A DNA stretch of 64,000 nt. Source: Burhinus oedicnemus (Eukaryota; Chordata; Aves; Charadriiformes; Burhinidae). The position numbers and the translations under genes were made by a program. Positions 51,301-62,750 of this stretch are shown piece by piece (position 1 is the stretch's first letter; every line of letters begins with the position of its first letter). The stretch covers positions 2,408,785-2,472,784 of the forward strand of contig VFFE01009164.1 of NCBI GenBank assembly GCA_008921705.1, in the 5' to 3' direction. Below the pieces are notes generated by a model. The model saw nothing but the letters and a program-made list of their open reading frames with translations. It was not told the DNA's origin and searched no databases.

Positions 51301-51365
51301 AATAGATTTAGAAATCTTTAGGGTCGGAAGGGGAGGTGATGATTATCTTGCTTTATGTAGGAAAC
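51301..51365 (-). mobile_element. Possible very old CR1 tail
   Basis: 'gatttagaaatctttagggt', 'cggaaggggaggtgatgatt' and 'atcttgctttatgtagga' loosely follow the reverse complement of an old reptilian CR1 tail ('ttaaggccagaagggaccattgtgatcatctagtctgacctcctg'). Only about 65 bp and weak. Confidence 0.3.
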
Positions 51366-53594
51366 ATAAAAAGTTGTCTAGCTATTTGCAGAGTGAGAGG
51401 ACTGATTCTTTCCTATACAATGCATGTGAACTCTGCTTAGACCGCAGTCAAGGAGGGGAGATTGGATGGATGGAGGGTTGGTGCTGATTCACGGTAACAG
51501 CCAAAAGAAAAAGGCAATGATTGGTCATGGTTAGCACTGACAGACATGTAGCCAGAAGATACCAGTAATCTTCATGTCTACCTGTCACTGACATTCTTTA
51601 GAAATCTTGCACTATTTTTAGAGAATCGCGATTGGCCAACTTCACTGGGCGTGAAAAACTTCATTGGTTCCAGTGGAATTTGTCATGGATCAGTGTGTAA
51701 ATAACCTCATGGCTCAGCAGAAATAAGGGCAATATCTTTGACATGGAGTCAGCAGACACCATTTAATTTTTGGCTGGACTGGGTGGATTAAACCAGGATG
51801 TGTATGTCTGAGTCTGGGCTTGAAGGAGACATCTCAGTTCTGCATTCTTAGACTTCAGGTCCAAAACGCTTATGGGTGGAACAAAGACCTTACAAGGTTT
51901 TGGTTGCTACTCTAGCTACTCCAGAAGGGTGTTACTGGCTCAGCATCCAATATTTAAGGTCCCCTTCCCCTAAGCTGAACCTTCCCACCTGCTCACATCA
52001 CAGCTATACCAATATAGTTGGTATAAAAAAATACGAGCTATGCACATAAATCCCAAATAAGAAAATTGTCTAACTTTCTCCTGATTCCTACACTTCTACC
52101 TTTCTGGTGAGTAAAACTCATGACAAAGCTGATACGCTAAATTTCAGCATTTGTAATGAATTATGTGGCAGTTGTTTTTAATAGAAACATTTAATGTAGG
52201 TGTTTTCTTGCCCTGTCTCCCACCCTCCTCTTTAAGACCAGAAGACACTACCGCTATTTTCTCCACTACTGGAGCTGCCCCTCCCGCGCAGCACTTCATG
52301 GCAGTGCCTAGGTCCATCTTTGGCAGTGATGTCATCATTCCCATTTCTAGCAATTCATAAAAAAACCACATTCCAGAGGTTAATTGACTGCTACAGCTCT
52401 CCCAGCTGCAGAAAGACTGGTACAGGTTAGCAGTGTGGTTTGTTAGGAACCTCTCTTCCTCTACCCTTGCCCTCCCTATGCAAACGTCCTCTCTTGGGAG
52501 AGCCATTTTGTATCCACTCAAAAGTATTAGAGTTAGTTTCTAATGTTAAAGTTAGAAACACTCTGCTGCAAAGAAGGAAAGCAGAAGAAAAAGTCTCAGG
52601 GGAAGCAGGGAAAAGATCGTGTTTTCTACAGGTTTTTACATGATCTTGAACAAGTCTTTGATCGTGACTGAGAGCTTTGGTTGCTACTGTAGTACAAGTG
52701 ATAACAATATGCATTAGCTGACTTAAGCTGTAACCATGCATGTGTTTTCTTGCTGAAAACTGGGGAAAATTAGCTGTTTAGTAAGTATCCATGGAAGCTT
52801 CTGTCAAGACAATTTTTCTCTAGCCAACCTATTCCTCCAAGCAAAGTGACAAATATGTATACCTATAAATACACTATAATTAAACCAAGCTTCTTCCCCC
52901 CTCCCCCCCCGCCCTTACAGTACCCAAGGTATGTATCAGGGCCCATGAATAAAAAGATTAACCTTTGTCCAGAGTGATTCTGCAACCTAAAAATCCAAGT
53001 TAGGATTTGGTTTTAGTTCCATAATATATTGATACTTCTGCTATTCCCAACTCTTGCTGAGAAGTGTGTTGTTGGTTTTTTTTTAATGTAACATTCAGAA
53101 AGTCTAGACTGTGCACTTGAAATTCAAAATTCAAAATTTAACCGGCATGGACTTTGCATCCAACAAGGTCTTCTACTATGGTACCAGTTATAACTGTTCT
53201 TAATTCACCCAACAAAACAGTCTTCTTTCATTCCATCAGGCATTTCCGTGCTGGATCATTTCACTATAACGCGCAGGCATCCTTTCCCATCTGGTTGTCA
53301 GAGCTGACAAAATGGCTCTGAGGGCTGTGATCAGAGGACACAGAAAGAAGTGCAAAGTGCTCCATTATGCTTTGATGACACATTTAGCTACAAAATGTAC
53401 GTCATTTACAAGTCACCTTGCTCTCACCATCATTGCACAGGCACTGTCCAACTCCTGAGGCAGTTATGCATCAGCGTTACACAGCAAGGTAAGCATTTGT
53501 AAATCCCACTCATTTCTACAAAATGCTAATTACTGTCTTTGTAATGGGTGGCTGAAAAAAAGCACCGTGGAAAGGTGCTTAAAATGGGAATCTG
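51366..53594. other. Non-coding DNA, no gene seen
   Basis: No gene recognised. The 125-codon (52144-52521) and 104-codon (52427-52741) minus-strand frames overlap plus frames and lack domains. An exon-like splice signature lies at 52891-52934 (separate entry). Confidence 0.5.
52891..52934 (+). other. Splice-site pair framing an 8-base interval
   Basis: A 29-base, almost pure pyrimidine tract ending TTACAG (AG at 52919-52920) is followed by eight bases TACCCAAG (52921-52928) and then GTATGT (52929-52934). AAG|GTATGT is a good donor. The arrangement is what a microexon would look like, but chance occurrence is likely and no neighbouring exon is known. Confidence 0.15.
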
Positions 53595-54445
53595 AATGAG
53601 GATACAAATTCCATTTGATGTATAATCAAATCCAAGAGGAGCTGGAGGCCATTGTACAGCAAGGAAACTGTGATACAGTTGCCATCACAGAAACGTGGTG
53701 GGAAGACTCACACAACTGGAGTGCTGTGATCGATGGCTACCAACTTTTCAGAAGGGATAGGCAAGGAAGGAGAGGTGGTGGGGTGGCCCTCTATGTTAGA
53801 GGCAGTTTTGAATGCCTAGAACTTAACATTGTGAATTACAGTGCTGAATGTTTATGGATAAGAATCAAGGGGAAGGCCAACAAGACAGACATCATGGTGG
53901 GAATTTGTTATAGACCCACCAATCGGGATGTAGAGGCTGATGAAATATTCTATAAGCAGCTGGCAGAGGTCTCGCGTTCACTCGCCCTTGTTCTCATGGG
54001 GGACTTCAGCTTCCCAGATGTCTGCTGGAAATATAACACAGCAGAGAGGAAACAGTCCCGGAGGTTCCTGGAGTGTGCAGAAGACAACTTCCTAACACAG
54101 CTGGTGAGGGAGCCAACTAGGGGAAGCGCCCTACTGGACCTACTGTTTGTTAACAGAGAAGGTCTTGTGGGGGATGTAAAGGTTGGAGGTCGTCTTGGGC
54201 AGAATAATCACGAAATGGTAGAGTTTTTAATTCTTGGAGAAGCAAGTGAGGAGCCAGCAGAACTACCACCTTGGACTTCCAAAGGGCAGACTTTGCCTGT
54301 TGAGCCTGTTGAGGAGCATGGTTGAGTGTCCCTTGGGAGACAGTCCTGAAGGGCAAAGATGCCGAGGAAGGTTGGTCATACTTCAAGCAGGAACTCTTAA
54401 AAGCATATATTGAGGCCAGCATATACTGAGGAATAGTTTGCAGAA
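53595..54445 (+). mobile_element. Orphan internal CR1 LINE fragment (ORF2 endonuclease part)
   Basis: Similarity to CR1 ORF2 starts around 53600 ('gaggagctggaggccattgt') and can be followed to about 54430. There, in a shifted frame, it reads P-W-E-T-V-L-K-G-K and G-W-S-Y-F-K-Q-E-L-L-K-A, the usual link between endonuclease and reverse transcriptase. Reverse transcriptase, ORF2 C-terminus and the CR1 3' UTR with its 8-mer end are all absent downstream. CR1 copies are normally 5'-truncated but keep the 3' end, so this piece has probably lost its 3' part through deletion or rearrangement. Confidence 0.9.
53615..54325 (+). pseudogene. CR1 ORF2 apurinic-type endonuclease domain, inactivated
   Basis: This is the longest coding-like frame in the window (about 236 codons; first ATG at 53618). 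The endonuclease/exonuclease/phosphatase fold motifs appear in order: I-T-E-T-W (residues 24-28, catalytic Glu present), G-G-G-V-A-L-Y (54-60), Y-R-P-T-N (99-103), G-D-F-S-F-P-D (129-135), L-L-D-L-L-F-V (173-179) and N-N-H-E-M-V (197-202). In active CR1 the enzyme nicks target DNA to prime reverse transcription. Here the Asp of the usual S-D-H near the end is Asn (54206-54208), and the Asn normally in G-D-F-N is Ser, so nicking is probably lost. A frameshift near 54270 moves the continuing CR1 sequence (L-D-F-Q-R-A-D-F) to another frame, and the open frame ends at a premature TGA. No promoter or RT follows. A transposon relic, not a host gene. Confidence 0.92.
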
Positions 54446-55899
54446 ACACTAAAAAGTTTTAGGTTCCTTGAACAGCAACAGTATGAAGTCTGTGTGATGA
54501 CATCAGTATGCCTCTTCACCAGCTGCAAGCATGACATGCTCTGCCTCCTTCACACCCTTCACCCGTTTGGCTGCTCTTGGATGGCTGGTGGAGAGCTTAT
54601 AACTTGCTAATAGACAGTCCTTCTGATTTGCTGCCCTTGGAGACTTGCTCTAGCACCTTGGGTTATGTCTTCTGCAGCTATTCCTGATCCCCTGTCAGCA
54701 CAGCAAGTGCATTTCATCTGGAGACAGCCCAGACAAGGCAAGCTCTGAAAGTCACCAAAGCCCCACCTAACCAAGGGCTTGCAAGCTGTGTGTCCCAACA
54801 AGACCACCATGCCAGATGGGCATGGGACCATGACATGAGGGTCCGCTACACACAGCATCTTCGACTTGCCAAGCTATAGCAAAGCCTTGGGCCGCTTTTG
54901 CTCGCATTATACTTTTTTTCTCTCAGCTAAATATTTCAAACCTTACCAATCTTAAAAAATTCCAAACCTGAAGTTAAGTAGTTATGCAGAAATGAATTAG
55001 TTTCACAGGTGTGGAGTACCTACAACTTCAGTTTATCTAACCAAACACTGGGAGTGCTCAGCACTTTGCAAGATCATCTGGCTTACGTATTCCCATCCAT
55101 AGAGTTAATACACAGGGTCCTTTCAATAAACAAATACATACCTTTGAGATAAGTTGTTAGATCCTTGATTTAGGCTGTTTTCCATTGTTCTGTCTAGAGG
55201 CCTAGTTTTGGACTCCCAGGTTTGAAAATAATTAGCTTTAGCTATAACCTACATCTCCAATGGGTTGATTTTTGACACGAAGGTGATTTTTTTCTCCAGA
55301 AAGTACACAGTTGTCATGAGGAAATAATTTTGACAAACATTCCCCCCCCCCAAAGTCTTTCTATCTCAGAAAATAATTTCAGGGCAAATTTTTCTGCCAT
55401 GTTACTCGTTTGTAAGAGGTAATAAAGAATGAGACATGCTTCACCACCACTATGTGGACAGAGCCAAGCTATTTAAATTCACTTAATTTTCCAGTTTATG
55501 TCATAGTGCATACTCTTTGATGCATGAAACTCTTATTAATTTGTTTGATAAACAAAGGAATGGTACTTTCATTTTTATTGAGTCCATTGATTTTTTTCTC
55601 CATAACCTCCAGATTAGCAACCGCAAACCTCATCTGATTTTTTTTCCCTATTACCTGGTAAAAGTTAATTGTTGTAATTATTCTTCAGTCAGTTTGCCGC
55701 CCATAGTGAGGGACTGAGAACAGAAAGTAAGAAGGAAAATGTTGAAGTCTGTTAGGTGCAACTGAACTTTGGATATCTATAACACCCCAGGCAATGGCTA
55801 TGGATCCTGTGGGCCATGCAAGGTATGCTGCTGCATGAAACACAAGTTAAGGCTTGATGCAGAAAATGTTGGCTAAAGTTTTACAGGCTCTGTGAGGCA
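54446..55899. other. Non-coding DNA, no gene seen
   Basis: No gene recognised. The region after the CR1 fragment shows no reverse transcriptase similarity in any frame. A C9 run lies near 55342-55350. Confidence 0.5.
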
Positions 55900-56765
55900 G
55901 GGTGTCAGGCTACGTGACCGTAACAGCTTTTCCTGGCCTCAAAGGCTGTGAACACAAAGCAGGAGAATGGTGTCTGTCACCATGCACTTGGCACAGCGCT
56001 GGTGGGCAACGGAGGAGGAATGATGAATTTCGGCCACTTTTGCACTCCCTCACTTGTGGAGCCGCCAGTCCCCCAGCCACCATGAATGATTCATTAGCTG
56101 CAGCACCCAGGCTTTCTCCTCCACCGCCGCGGCCACTCTGCCAGGGGCGACACGGGCTGGAGCTGCTGCAGCTGCTTCACTCCCTGCACTGATTCACCCA
56201 CGCCGGGGATCCCTTGAGTGCCTGAGTCACCCGCTCTGCAGCTCCTTCACGCGGGAACAGAGGGACAGTGGAGGGACTCCAGCCCAGGGCAGGGTCTGCC
56301 TTGGGGTTTCCTCTGTTTCTGACGTGCGCTTGGGCAGGACACAGCCCTTGGTATCTGGGAGGGCTTTGGGGAATCCCATGACGCCTTGCAGTCAGTGAGG
56401 GATGGTCTGCCACGGAGCAACATCTGCTGCGACAGAAGCAAGTTGTGATCCCCATGCAATATTAAATGGCATGAGGTCCTAGTGTCTTGGCAGTGGACTC
56501 TCTTGCTGTGCAGCTTGCTCATGGCATGGTCAGCAGAATTGCCTGGTTTGGCATTTGGTTAGCAGGGGCCACCAGACAGTGGCCCCAGTGGGAAAGGATG
56601 GCTGCTGGGGCTGCTATCTGGGGAACGAATGGATGGTGGGGCATGACCTCCCAGCTCCTTGGCTAAAGCCGGGTGTCTGATGCTCCCGTCTGATTTGGTT
56701 TGCACTTTACCAGAAATGCTGCAGCTGCTGGGCCTAAAGCGGCTGTTTGGGAAAGAAGAAAACAA
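55900..56765. other. GC- and CpG-richer patch, possible regulatory or exon region
   Basis: This is the most GC-rich part of the window. About eighteen CpG fall between 55911 and 56340, including CCGCCGCGG near 56127. Open frames occur on both strands (96 plus, 92 and 91 minus) but no domain is visible. Observed CpG still seems below island level by rough count. It could hold an untranslated exon, promoter or enhancer of a gene whose body lies elsewhere, or be a local compositional island without function. Confidence 0.3.
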
Positions 56766-59700
56766 CCCAGCTCAGGCAGGTTTGCAGTAGCATCTCTGCA
56801 TTCTTGCCTTTTCTAAGGCATTGTCGAGCACCTCTGATTCCTTCTGGAAATCATTGGTAGTTCAGAGGAATGCAAGAATCTCCTGCATTTTGGGCGAATA
56901 ACCTGGGCTCCGAGGGACAAACTCTAGTTAGAAACAACTGGAATGGAAAACATCTTGAGTCACTAAATTCAGTATCACAGTAATATAATCTGATTTGGGT
57001 TAAAATCTAAGGAATAGAAATATTAAAGTTCCCCTCAGGCCCAGACTACTGATAGCGAGATGATGAGCACTCAGCAGAAATGAAACAGAAGAGAAACACT
57101 AGATAAGAACAGCAATGAGCTTTATGAATAGCAGTAAACCACATCTAGACCCATAATGTGTGATTCAGACATGTTCACTGAATTCATATGCCTCGTCTGG
57201 GAAATTTTACTCTTTCCTCTGGCTCAGGGCTCTGACTGAAGCAAATTTAAACTGTACACTTGCTTTGAAGAAAAATGTGGTTCTTGCAAAAAAGTCAGAG
57301 TAGGGTGTTGTGAACTGTCGTGCAATGAGGAGAGACTGCATTTGCACATGCTGCTTTTGCCAAGAGATTATAAGTTCATGGTAACAGCCAGTGCCTTTAC
57401 AGTTTCCTGGAGCTTAGTGAGGCAAGGCTACAGCTGCATTAAAAATTAAATGGAAAGAGCAGTCATAACTTGTAGGCAAACACAATGAATGAGCAATAAT
57501 GGGCTAGCCAAGTCTTAGAGGACATAAATCTTTCCGTTTGAGGCAGCTGAAGGACTTTGTAACCGTATGATTAGTGCTTGTGTTTTGGTTGGACTGGAAT
57601 GCAGTTAAGGCTGTTGTGGGTTCACGTCCACTTGCTGCAGGTGGTGAAAACCAGAACGAGCAGGTTCCTATGCAGCTCAGGAGCTGTTCTGATAACCACG
57701 GACAAAACAACTACCAGGGTTCCTACGCTGTGAGATGAGAAACAAAGGGAGACATGGCTTATTGTTGTAGTTGGAGACTAAAGTGGAATGGCAGTGAAAG
57801 TATTTCCTTATCCACCAGCCTCTATTTGTACTTTTTACTACATTTTTTGATACAACATTCCCCAACTTGCATTCTCTCTCTCTCTCGCACACAATTGGTT
57901 TGTCATGGACATTGCAATAATTTCAGCAGCAGCTGAAGCTGTCCCACTAGAGCCAGCTCAGGTCCAGCCCAGCTGTGATCCACATGGGAGGTCAGAGGCT
58001 GAGGAAAGCAGAACTGGTTTAAATCCAGTTCGCTCGCCATGGCTCCAGTTCAATGGCCTCAGGACAACTCTGAACAACAGTAGTAGTCATGTTTACAAGA
58101 TCATTGCTAAGACCTGAGGTGGCATATGAGAAAGTAGTGAAGATGATTGTTCTCCTAGGAGAATTGTACCAGTCCTTCTTCCCTTTCTCCTTTAATGATA
58201 AGATGTTTGGCGTATGACTTACTACAATGGCCAAAGGTGAATGAGAGAGAGTTTTATTATCCTTCCAACACAGACTCCATTAGTTAGTTTCATTTTTATA
58301 GTCCGTAAAGATCTGGAAAACTGTCTACATAAACATGGACAGATTGAGGTCATTTACTCACCAGTGTTCCCGAGACTAAATTTTCTATGAAGTAAATTAT
58401 TGTCTATTATCAATAGTGACTTCTAATTAGCTGAAAGAAGGCTGCAAATACTCAGAAAGTACATAAACTTAAAAACTTAATATTCTGATCAATAATGGCT
58501 GGCTGATGTACCACAGGTCATAGCTGTCTTCATATGCAAATGTACTAGCACACATTTTTTCTAGACCATTTATTGGTGTTTCCAGAAATTAGCATAACTA
58601 ATTAGTGGGAAAATACTCTCTCTGCATGCATATGTCACCCGTTAAAACCACAGTCAGATCTGGTAGGGAGTCAGTAGGGAGCCTGCTACAGCCAAGGTGG
58701 TAAGAAGAGTGGTGAGCTCATTTCAGCTAGAAGTTTCTTTCTCACTTACTTTCCCTGATTGCTCCTGGGCATCAGATAATTTGGGGTGCCAGAACTGTGT
58801 GTGTCCTGACTCATTTGAGACTGCAGATGTTTCTTTGCCCCGAGCTTGTCTGGAGCTGATGTGGTAAGATCTGCAGCACTAAAGGTGCACAGGCTTCGTA
58901 GCCCGCAGCCCAGAAGAAGCTGACATCACCCTTGACTGCCTGTATCTTCCTGTCTTGAAGGAGGAGATGCCTGCTTACGTGTGGATCAACTGGATGTGAC
59001 CTTCAGCATGAGTCCAGAATGAGGCACAAATTTATACATGTCAAACAGTTTAGACACTTACAGCTCTAGCGGGAATTATTATTTCTTTGAGGGAAATTGA
59101 AATTTTTGAAGACAACATAATCAGCTGCTTTACCCTTGTCTAAGGCAGGAAAATATTTTCCCATCAGCTTCAACCAGAAATAGTGCATTTCTCACTCTTC
59201 ACCACAATATGAGAGGCAATTCTAAAACAAACTCTCTCCAGAAGTGTGGAGAAATGGGAATTTTATTTCCTCAAAAGCAAAATGTCATAAGGCAAAGAGC
59301 TCTTTATTTGATCATACCATCCTGATTTGTCTGCCCAGTCTGTCACCCTCAAATCTCAACACCTCTCCCCACTAGCATCTTTGTCAAGACTTTGATGTCC
59401 AATATTTCCATGTGTGCTGGAAAAAAATAAGGTGACATCATAAATGTCCTAAACTCTTCTAATGCTGAAAATCCATCCCGTTATATTTTACAGTTGCACG
59501 AGAGACAAGAGCTGTGTATCATTACTGGAGTTCTTTATTGACTGTATAGCACTCAGAGAAGCATAGAAACCAGCCACTTTATCTTCTGAGCATCAGTGGC
59601 TTGACCTCTGTCACTGGCCTTTATAATTCAGTTATTTTTAGGGCTGTTTTTTCCTCTCTGGCTAGGCTCTCCCATGAACTCTGAATCTTTTCCAGAAGAT

Positions 59701-60704
59701 GTCCTGACCTCAGGTTAGGAAGGGCCTACCATGGGCTCAGGTCTCAGCACATCTGACTCATGTTTTTTGTTGTCGATCTGACCTCTATGTGGTCTGAGAG
59801 GGCTCAGGGCTCAGCAGCAAGGGGGGATCCAGACTTACCCCATGGACTGTCCTTAAGCATGTAATTCCCTATGCCTCTCGCTGCGGCACCCCTGGGTGCA
59901 CCATGCCGCTGTCATGTCCATTCATCCTCCCTGGTCAGCACGGTGTGGGGATGCGAGCTTACTTTCCCCCGTCCCGCCTCTCCCTTGACTTGCTCCTGGA
60001 GGTGATGAGGGAGCGTGGGTACTTCCTGGGTGTGGGGAGATTTGTTGGGCTTGGTCTTTTCATGCAGGTGCTAGAGGGGAGATTCTTGTCTTCTTTGGAG
60101 CACAGAGTAGCTGCAGGCACAAACCAACCACTTGTGTGGGGAAGAGTGGGGGATGATCTTTCACACAAGCCCTTCAGATGGGATGTCCTCTCGCTGTGCA
60201 AACATGTTAGAAATCAATTGTGTGTAGGGGTTTTCCCTGTGCCCTATCAGGAACATTTTCCCCCCTACCTTCCAGCTTTGCATGCCTCCTGCTGTTCTGC
60301 CTTTTATCCTCCAGCCTCCAGGTAGCTGGATTTCAGTGATGCACTCTGAGATGAGAGGCTCTGTAAGATACTGAGACTGATACCAAAACTCACTGCTTTC
60401 AGGGAGTCAGTGCAGGTACAGGCTGCAGTATGTGATGACAGCTTTAGCTAATGGTGCTAAAAAGGTAGGGTGGTGAACATTAAGTTCTTGCACCCTGTTT
60501 GGGCAAAAGAATTTTGCAAAAGAAAAACTTGCAGTTATTATCCTCTCTGGCATTCTCTTGTTTCCTTTTTTATAAGGTAGCTGTCAAAAAATATTTCTGA
60601 TGGGCTGCTATAACAGGCCAAATTTCTTATATCTGATGCTTTAAGTTTAACTATATTTATCTTGTTTATGAAAGCTGACAAGTGATACAGCCATAATAAT
60701 GCCA
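56766..60704. other. Non-coding stretch, no gene seen
   Basis: No gene recognised. A (CT)7 run at 57873-57886 is the only simple repeat. The 140-codon plus frame at 59903-60325 starts in a GC-richer area and has no domain or signal peptide that convinces me. Confidence 0.5.
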
Positions 60705-60785
60705 GCAGAAATTGCACAGCAATTTTACTCAGGTTCCTTTCAAGTCAGTGGAACTGTTAAATGAGATTAGTGCAGTAGGAGGGTT
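60705..60785. repeat. Faint ancient repeat fragment (tentative)
   Basis: 'tttactcaggttcctttcaa' and 'gtcagtggaactgttaaatg' resemble the remembered repeat phrase 'ttgaagtcagtgggactacttacatgag'. Short and diverged. Confidence 0.3.
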
Positions 60786-62309
60786 TATTGCGGCCATGAG
60801 AAACCAGATAGACACATATCACAGAGAACCAGTGATAGACTAAGAGGATCACATACAGAGACATTGTGCCAAGGGGGTATTGGCAGGATAACATAAGTGC
60901 ATCTTTTAGCTCTGTGGAGCTGTGTCTTACTGCATTTCTGATATGGTTCTCCACTCATCCCAACAGCTGTCTTTTCCTTTCCTTCCCCCACCCTTCATAT
61001 ATCTTTCAGTGCCTTATTCTGACACTGGTCACGCTTGTAGCTTGATGAGGTTTGTTAGGGAACTGGAAACAATGGTCCCTATTATTCTCCTTGCAACCCT
61101 TAGAGTAGCCCTAGAAAATCTGTGAGTTGGTGGCTATTGCTTTCTTTTGTTAGCTCTGTTTTCTCTTTTTAAAGAAGATGCCTTGGTAGGACTGTTACTC
61201 ACTGCTGAAGTAGTTATCTTCATAGATAAAGAAATCAGTGCTTTCCCTTATGTATGTGAAGTGCTGTTGATATGTATGTTATATATATGACATGTTTTAT
61301 ATATATACATATATATGTTGTTATATATGTAAGTCCATGTTGGCCACCATCAGGTACTGAACCAGAAGCTTCAGGAGCAAAGAGCATCTTATATGTACTT
61401 GCAAGCTTAGCAGCAGACTGCTGCATAAGCTCCCATTCTCCCCGGAGAAGAGGGAAGTAACAGCAGCTCACGTAAGGACTCATTGAGATGTCGCTCTGAG
61501 GTTCCAGCTGGGATGCAGTCCTTTTCTCCCTAACTGAGTAGAAGCCCAGCTCATGCTCAGCTCATTTCCTAAAACCCACTTCCTACATGCTGTGAAAGGC
61601 TATTCATATTTCAGCCCTGGTGACACGCAAAGGGCAAAGCTAGAAGCGTGTCCAGCTACCAGGTGGAGCAGTCAGCTAATTTAGCTCCAGCAGCGATATA
61701 GACTGATAGACACAATGAAGATGTAAGGAAGGGAGGAGCAGCTGGGCAGTGGACGAGCCTGTGAGCCTTCCAGTTCTCTGGAACATGGTTTGAATTTGTT
61801 CCAGCCATTCAAAATGATCTTTCACTTCTTGGCAGAAGCTCACAAAGTTTCTTAGCTAAGCAAAGAGAGCACAAGTCTTCATTGTGCATGCATAGAGACA
61901 GACACTGGTCATTTGATTATTGTTGCTGAGAACATAAATGAGTGCAATGTTGCAAATGCCACTGGAGGAAGTGAGAGGCTCCCTCATGAGGAGCCCTTGG
62001 ACGCTATTTGTATCCAGAAGCATCCTGAGATGAAATCATAATTCTCTGGCTGAGTGACCATCCACACACTCTGATGTGTTGTCTTTTAACTGCACTCAGG
62101 AGGCTCCTGATGAAAGCAAAGCATTTCCTTACCTCCCTACCAATATATTTTCCTTCTGTATCACCAAGGTTTCCTTCTGGATACATGTGCTTTGCAATGA
62201 TGCTTACAGACTTTGCAGACCTTGGGAAAGGCCTGTACCCACACCTAATAAGTTGCTTTCCATACCCCAAATAGCTAAGAAGCTAAACAGGAGAAGGATT
62301 ATTTTCCAG
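60786..62309. other. Non-coding DNA with a TA-rich run, no gene seen
   Basis: No gene. 61271-61330 is an irregular (TA)n-rich stretch with interspersed TATG/CATG units and no single unit longer than a few copies. Confidence 0.55.
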
Positions 62310-62436
62310 ACTTTACAGATGCTGAAGAGAGGCACAGATAAACTACACAACTTGCTTGTGGTTATTCTGGAAATCTGTAACAGAGCCAGGCCTTGAACCA
62401 AAATTTCTGGTGTCCCTGTGCCAGACTGCAACCACA
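62310..62436 (-). mobile_element. MIR-like SINE fragment
   Basis: The plus strand reads 'cagactttacagatgctgaa', 'gagaggcacagataaactac', 'acaacttgcttgtggttatt', 'cagagccaggccttgaacca' and then 'ctgcaaccaca'. This matches, in order, the reverse complement of MIR: 'cattttacagatgaggaaactgaggcacagagaggttaagtaacttgcccaaggtcac...cagagccgggatttgaaccc...ctaaccac'. The best-preserved MIR-like copy in the window. Confidence 0.75.
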
Positions 62437-62469
62437 GTCTGGCTTTTCTCTCTGAAGGCACATATTTGT

Positions 62470-62750
62470 AGAGTTTTAAGGTCAGAGGAATGATCACCTT
62501 ATCTAGTCTGACCTCCTCTGTGTCAAGTCAAAGAATTTCTTTGATCAAAGCATATTTTACAGGATAGAATACAGTCTTGATTTGAAGACACCAGGACATA
62601 GGGAATAATTTTACAACTTCCCTCTGTACTCTGTTCCAATGGTTAATCATCTTTGCTGCTAACTTATTTTTCATATGAGTGAGTCTGGGTTTAATTTGGT
62701 TCCTGTGATGCTTCTTTCCTGCTAGATTAAAGGGCCCTTCACTATCTGTG
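62470..62750 (-). mobile_element. Ancient CR1-type LINE 3' tail
   Basis: 'gagttttaaggtcagaggaa', 'tgatcaccttatctagtctg', 'acctcctctgtgtc', later 'ttccaatggttaatcatctt' and 'agattaaagggcccttcact' follow the reverse complement of an old reptilian CR1 tail ('ttaaggccagaagggaccattgtgatcatctagtctgacctcctg...ccaatggttaatta...'). It is far more diverged than the bird-type CR1 copies at 6.2 and 22.6 kb, so it belongs to an older wave. Confidence 0.75.

Noticed and set aside
59903..60325. 140-codon plus-strand frame
   Set aside because: Starts in locally GC-rich sequence, no domain, opposite strand also partly open. Treated as chance.
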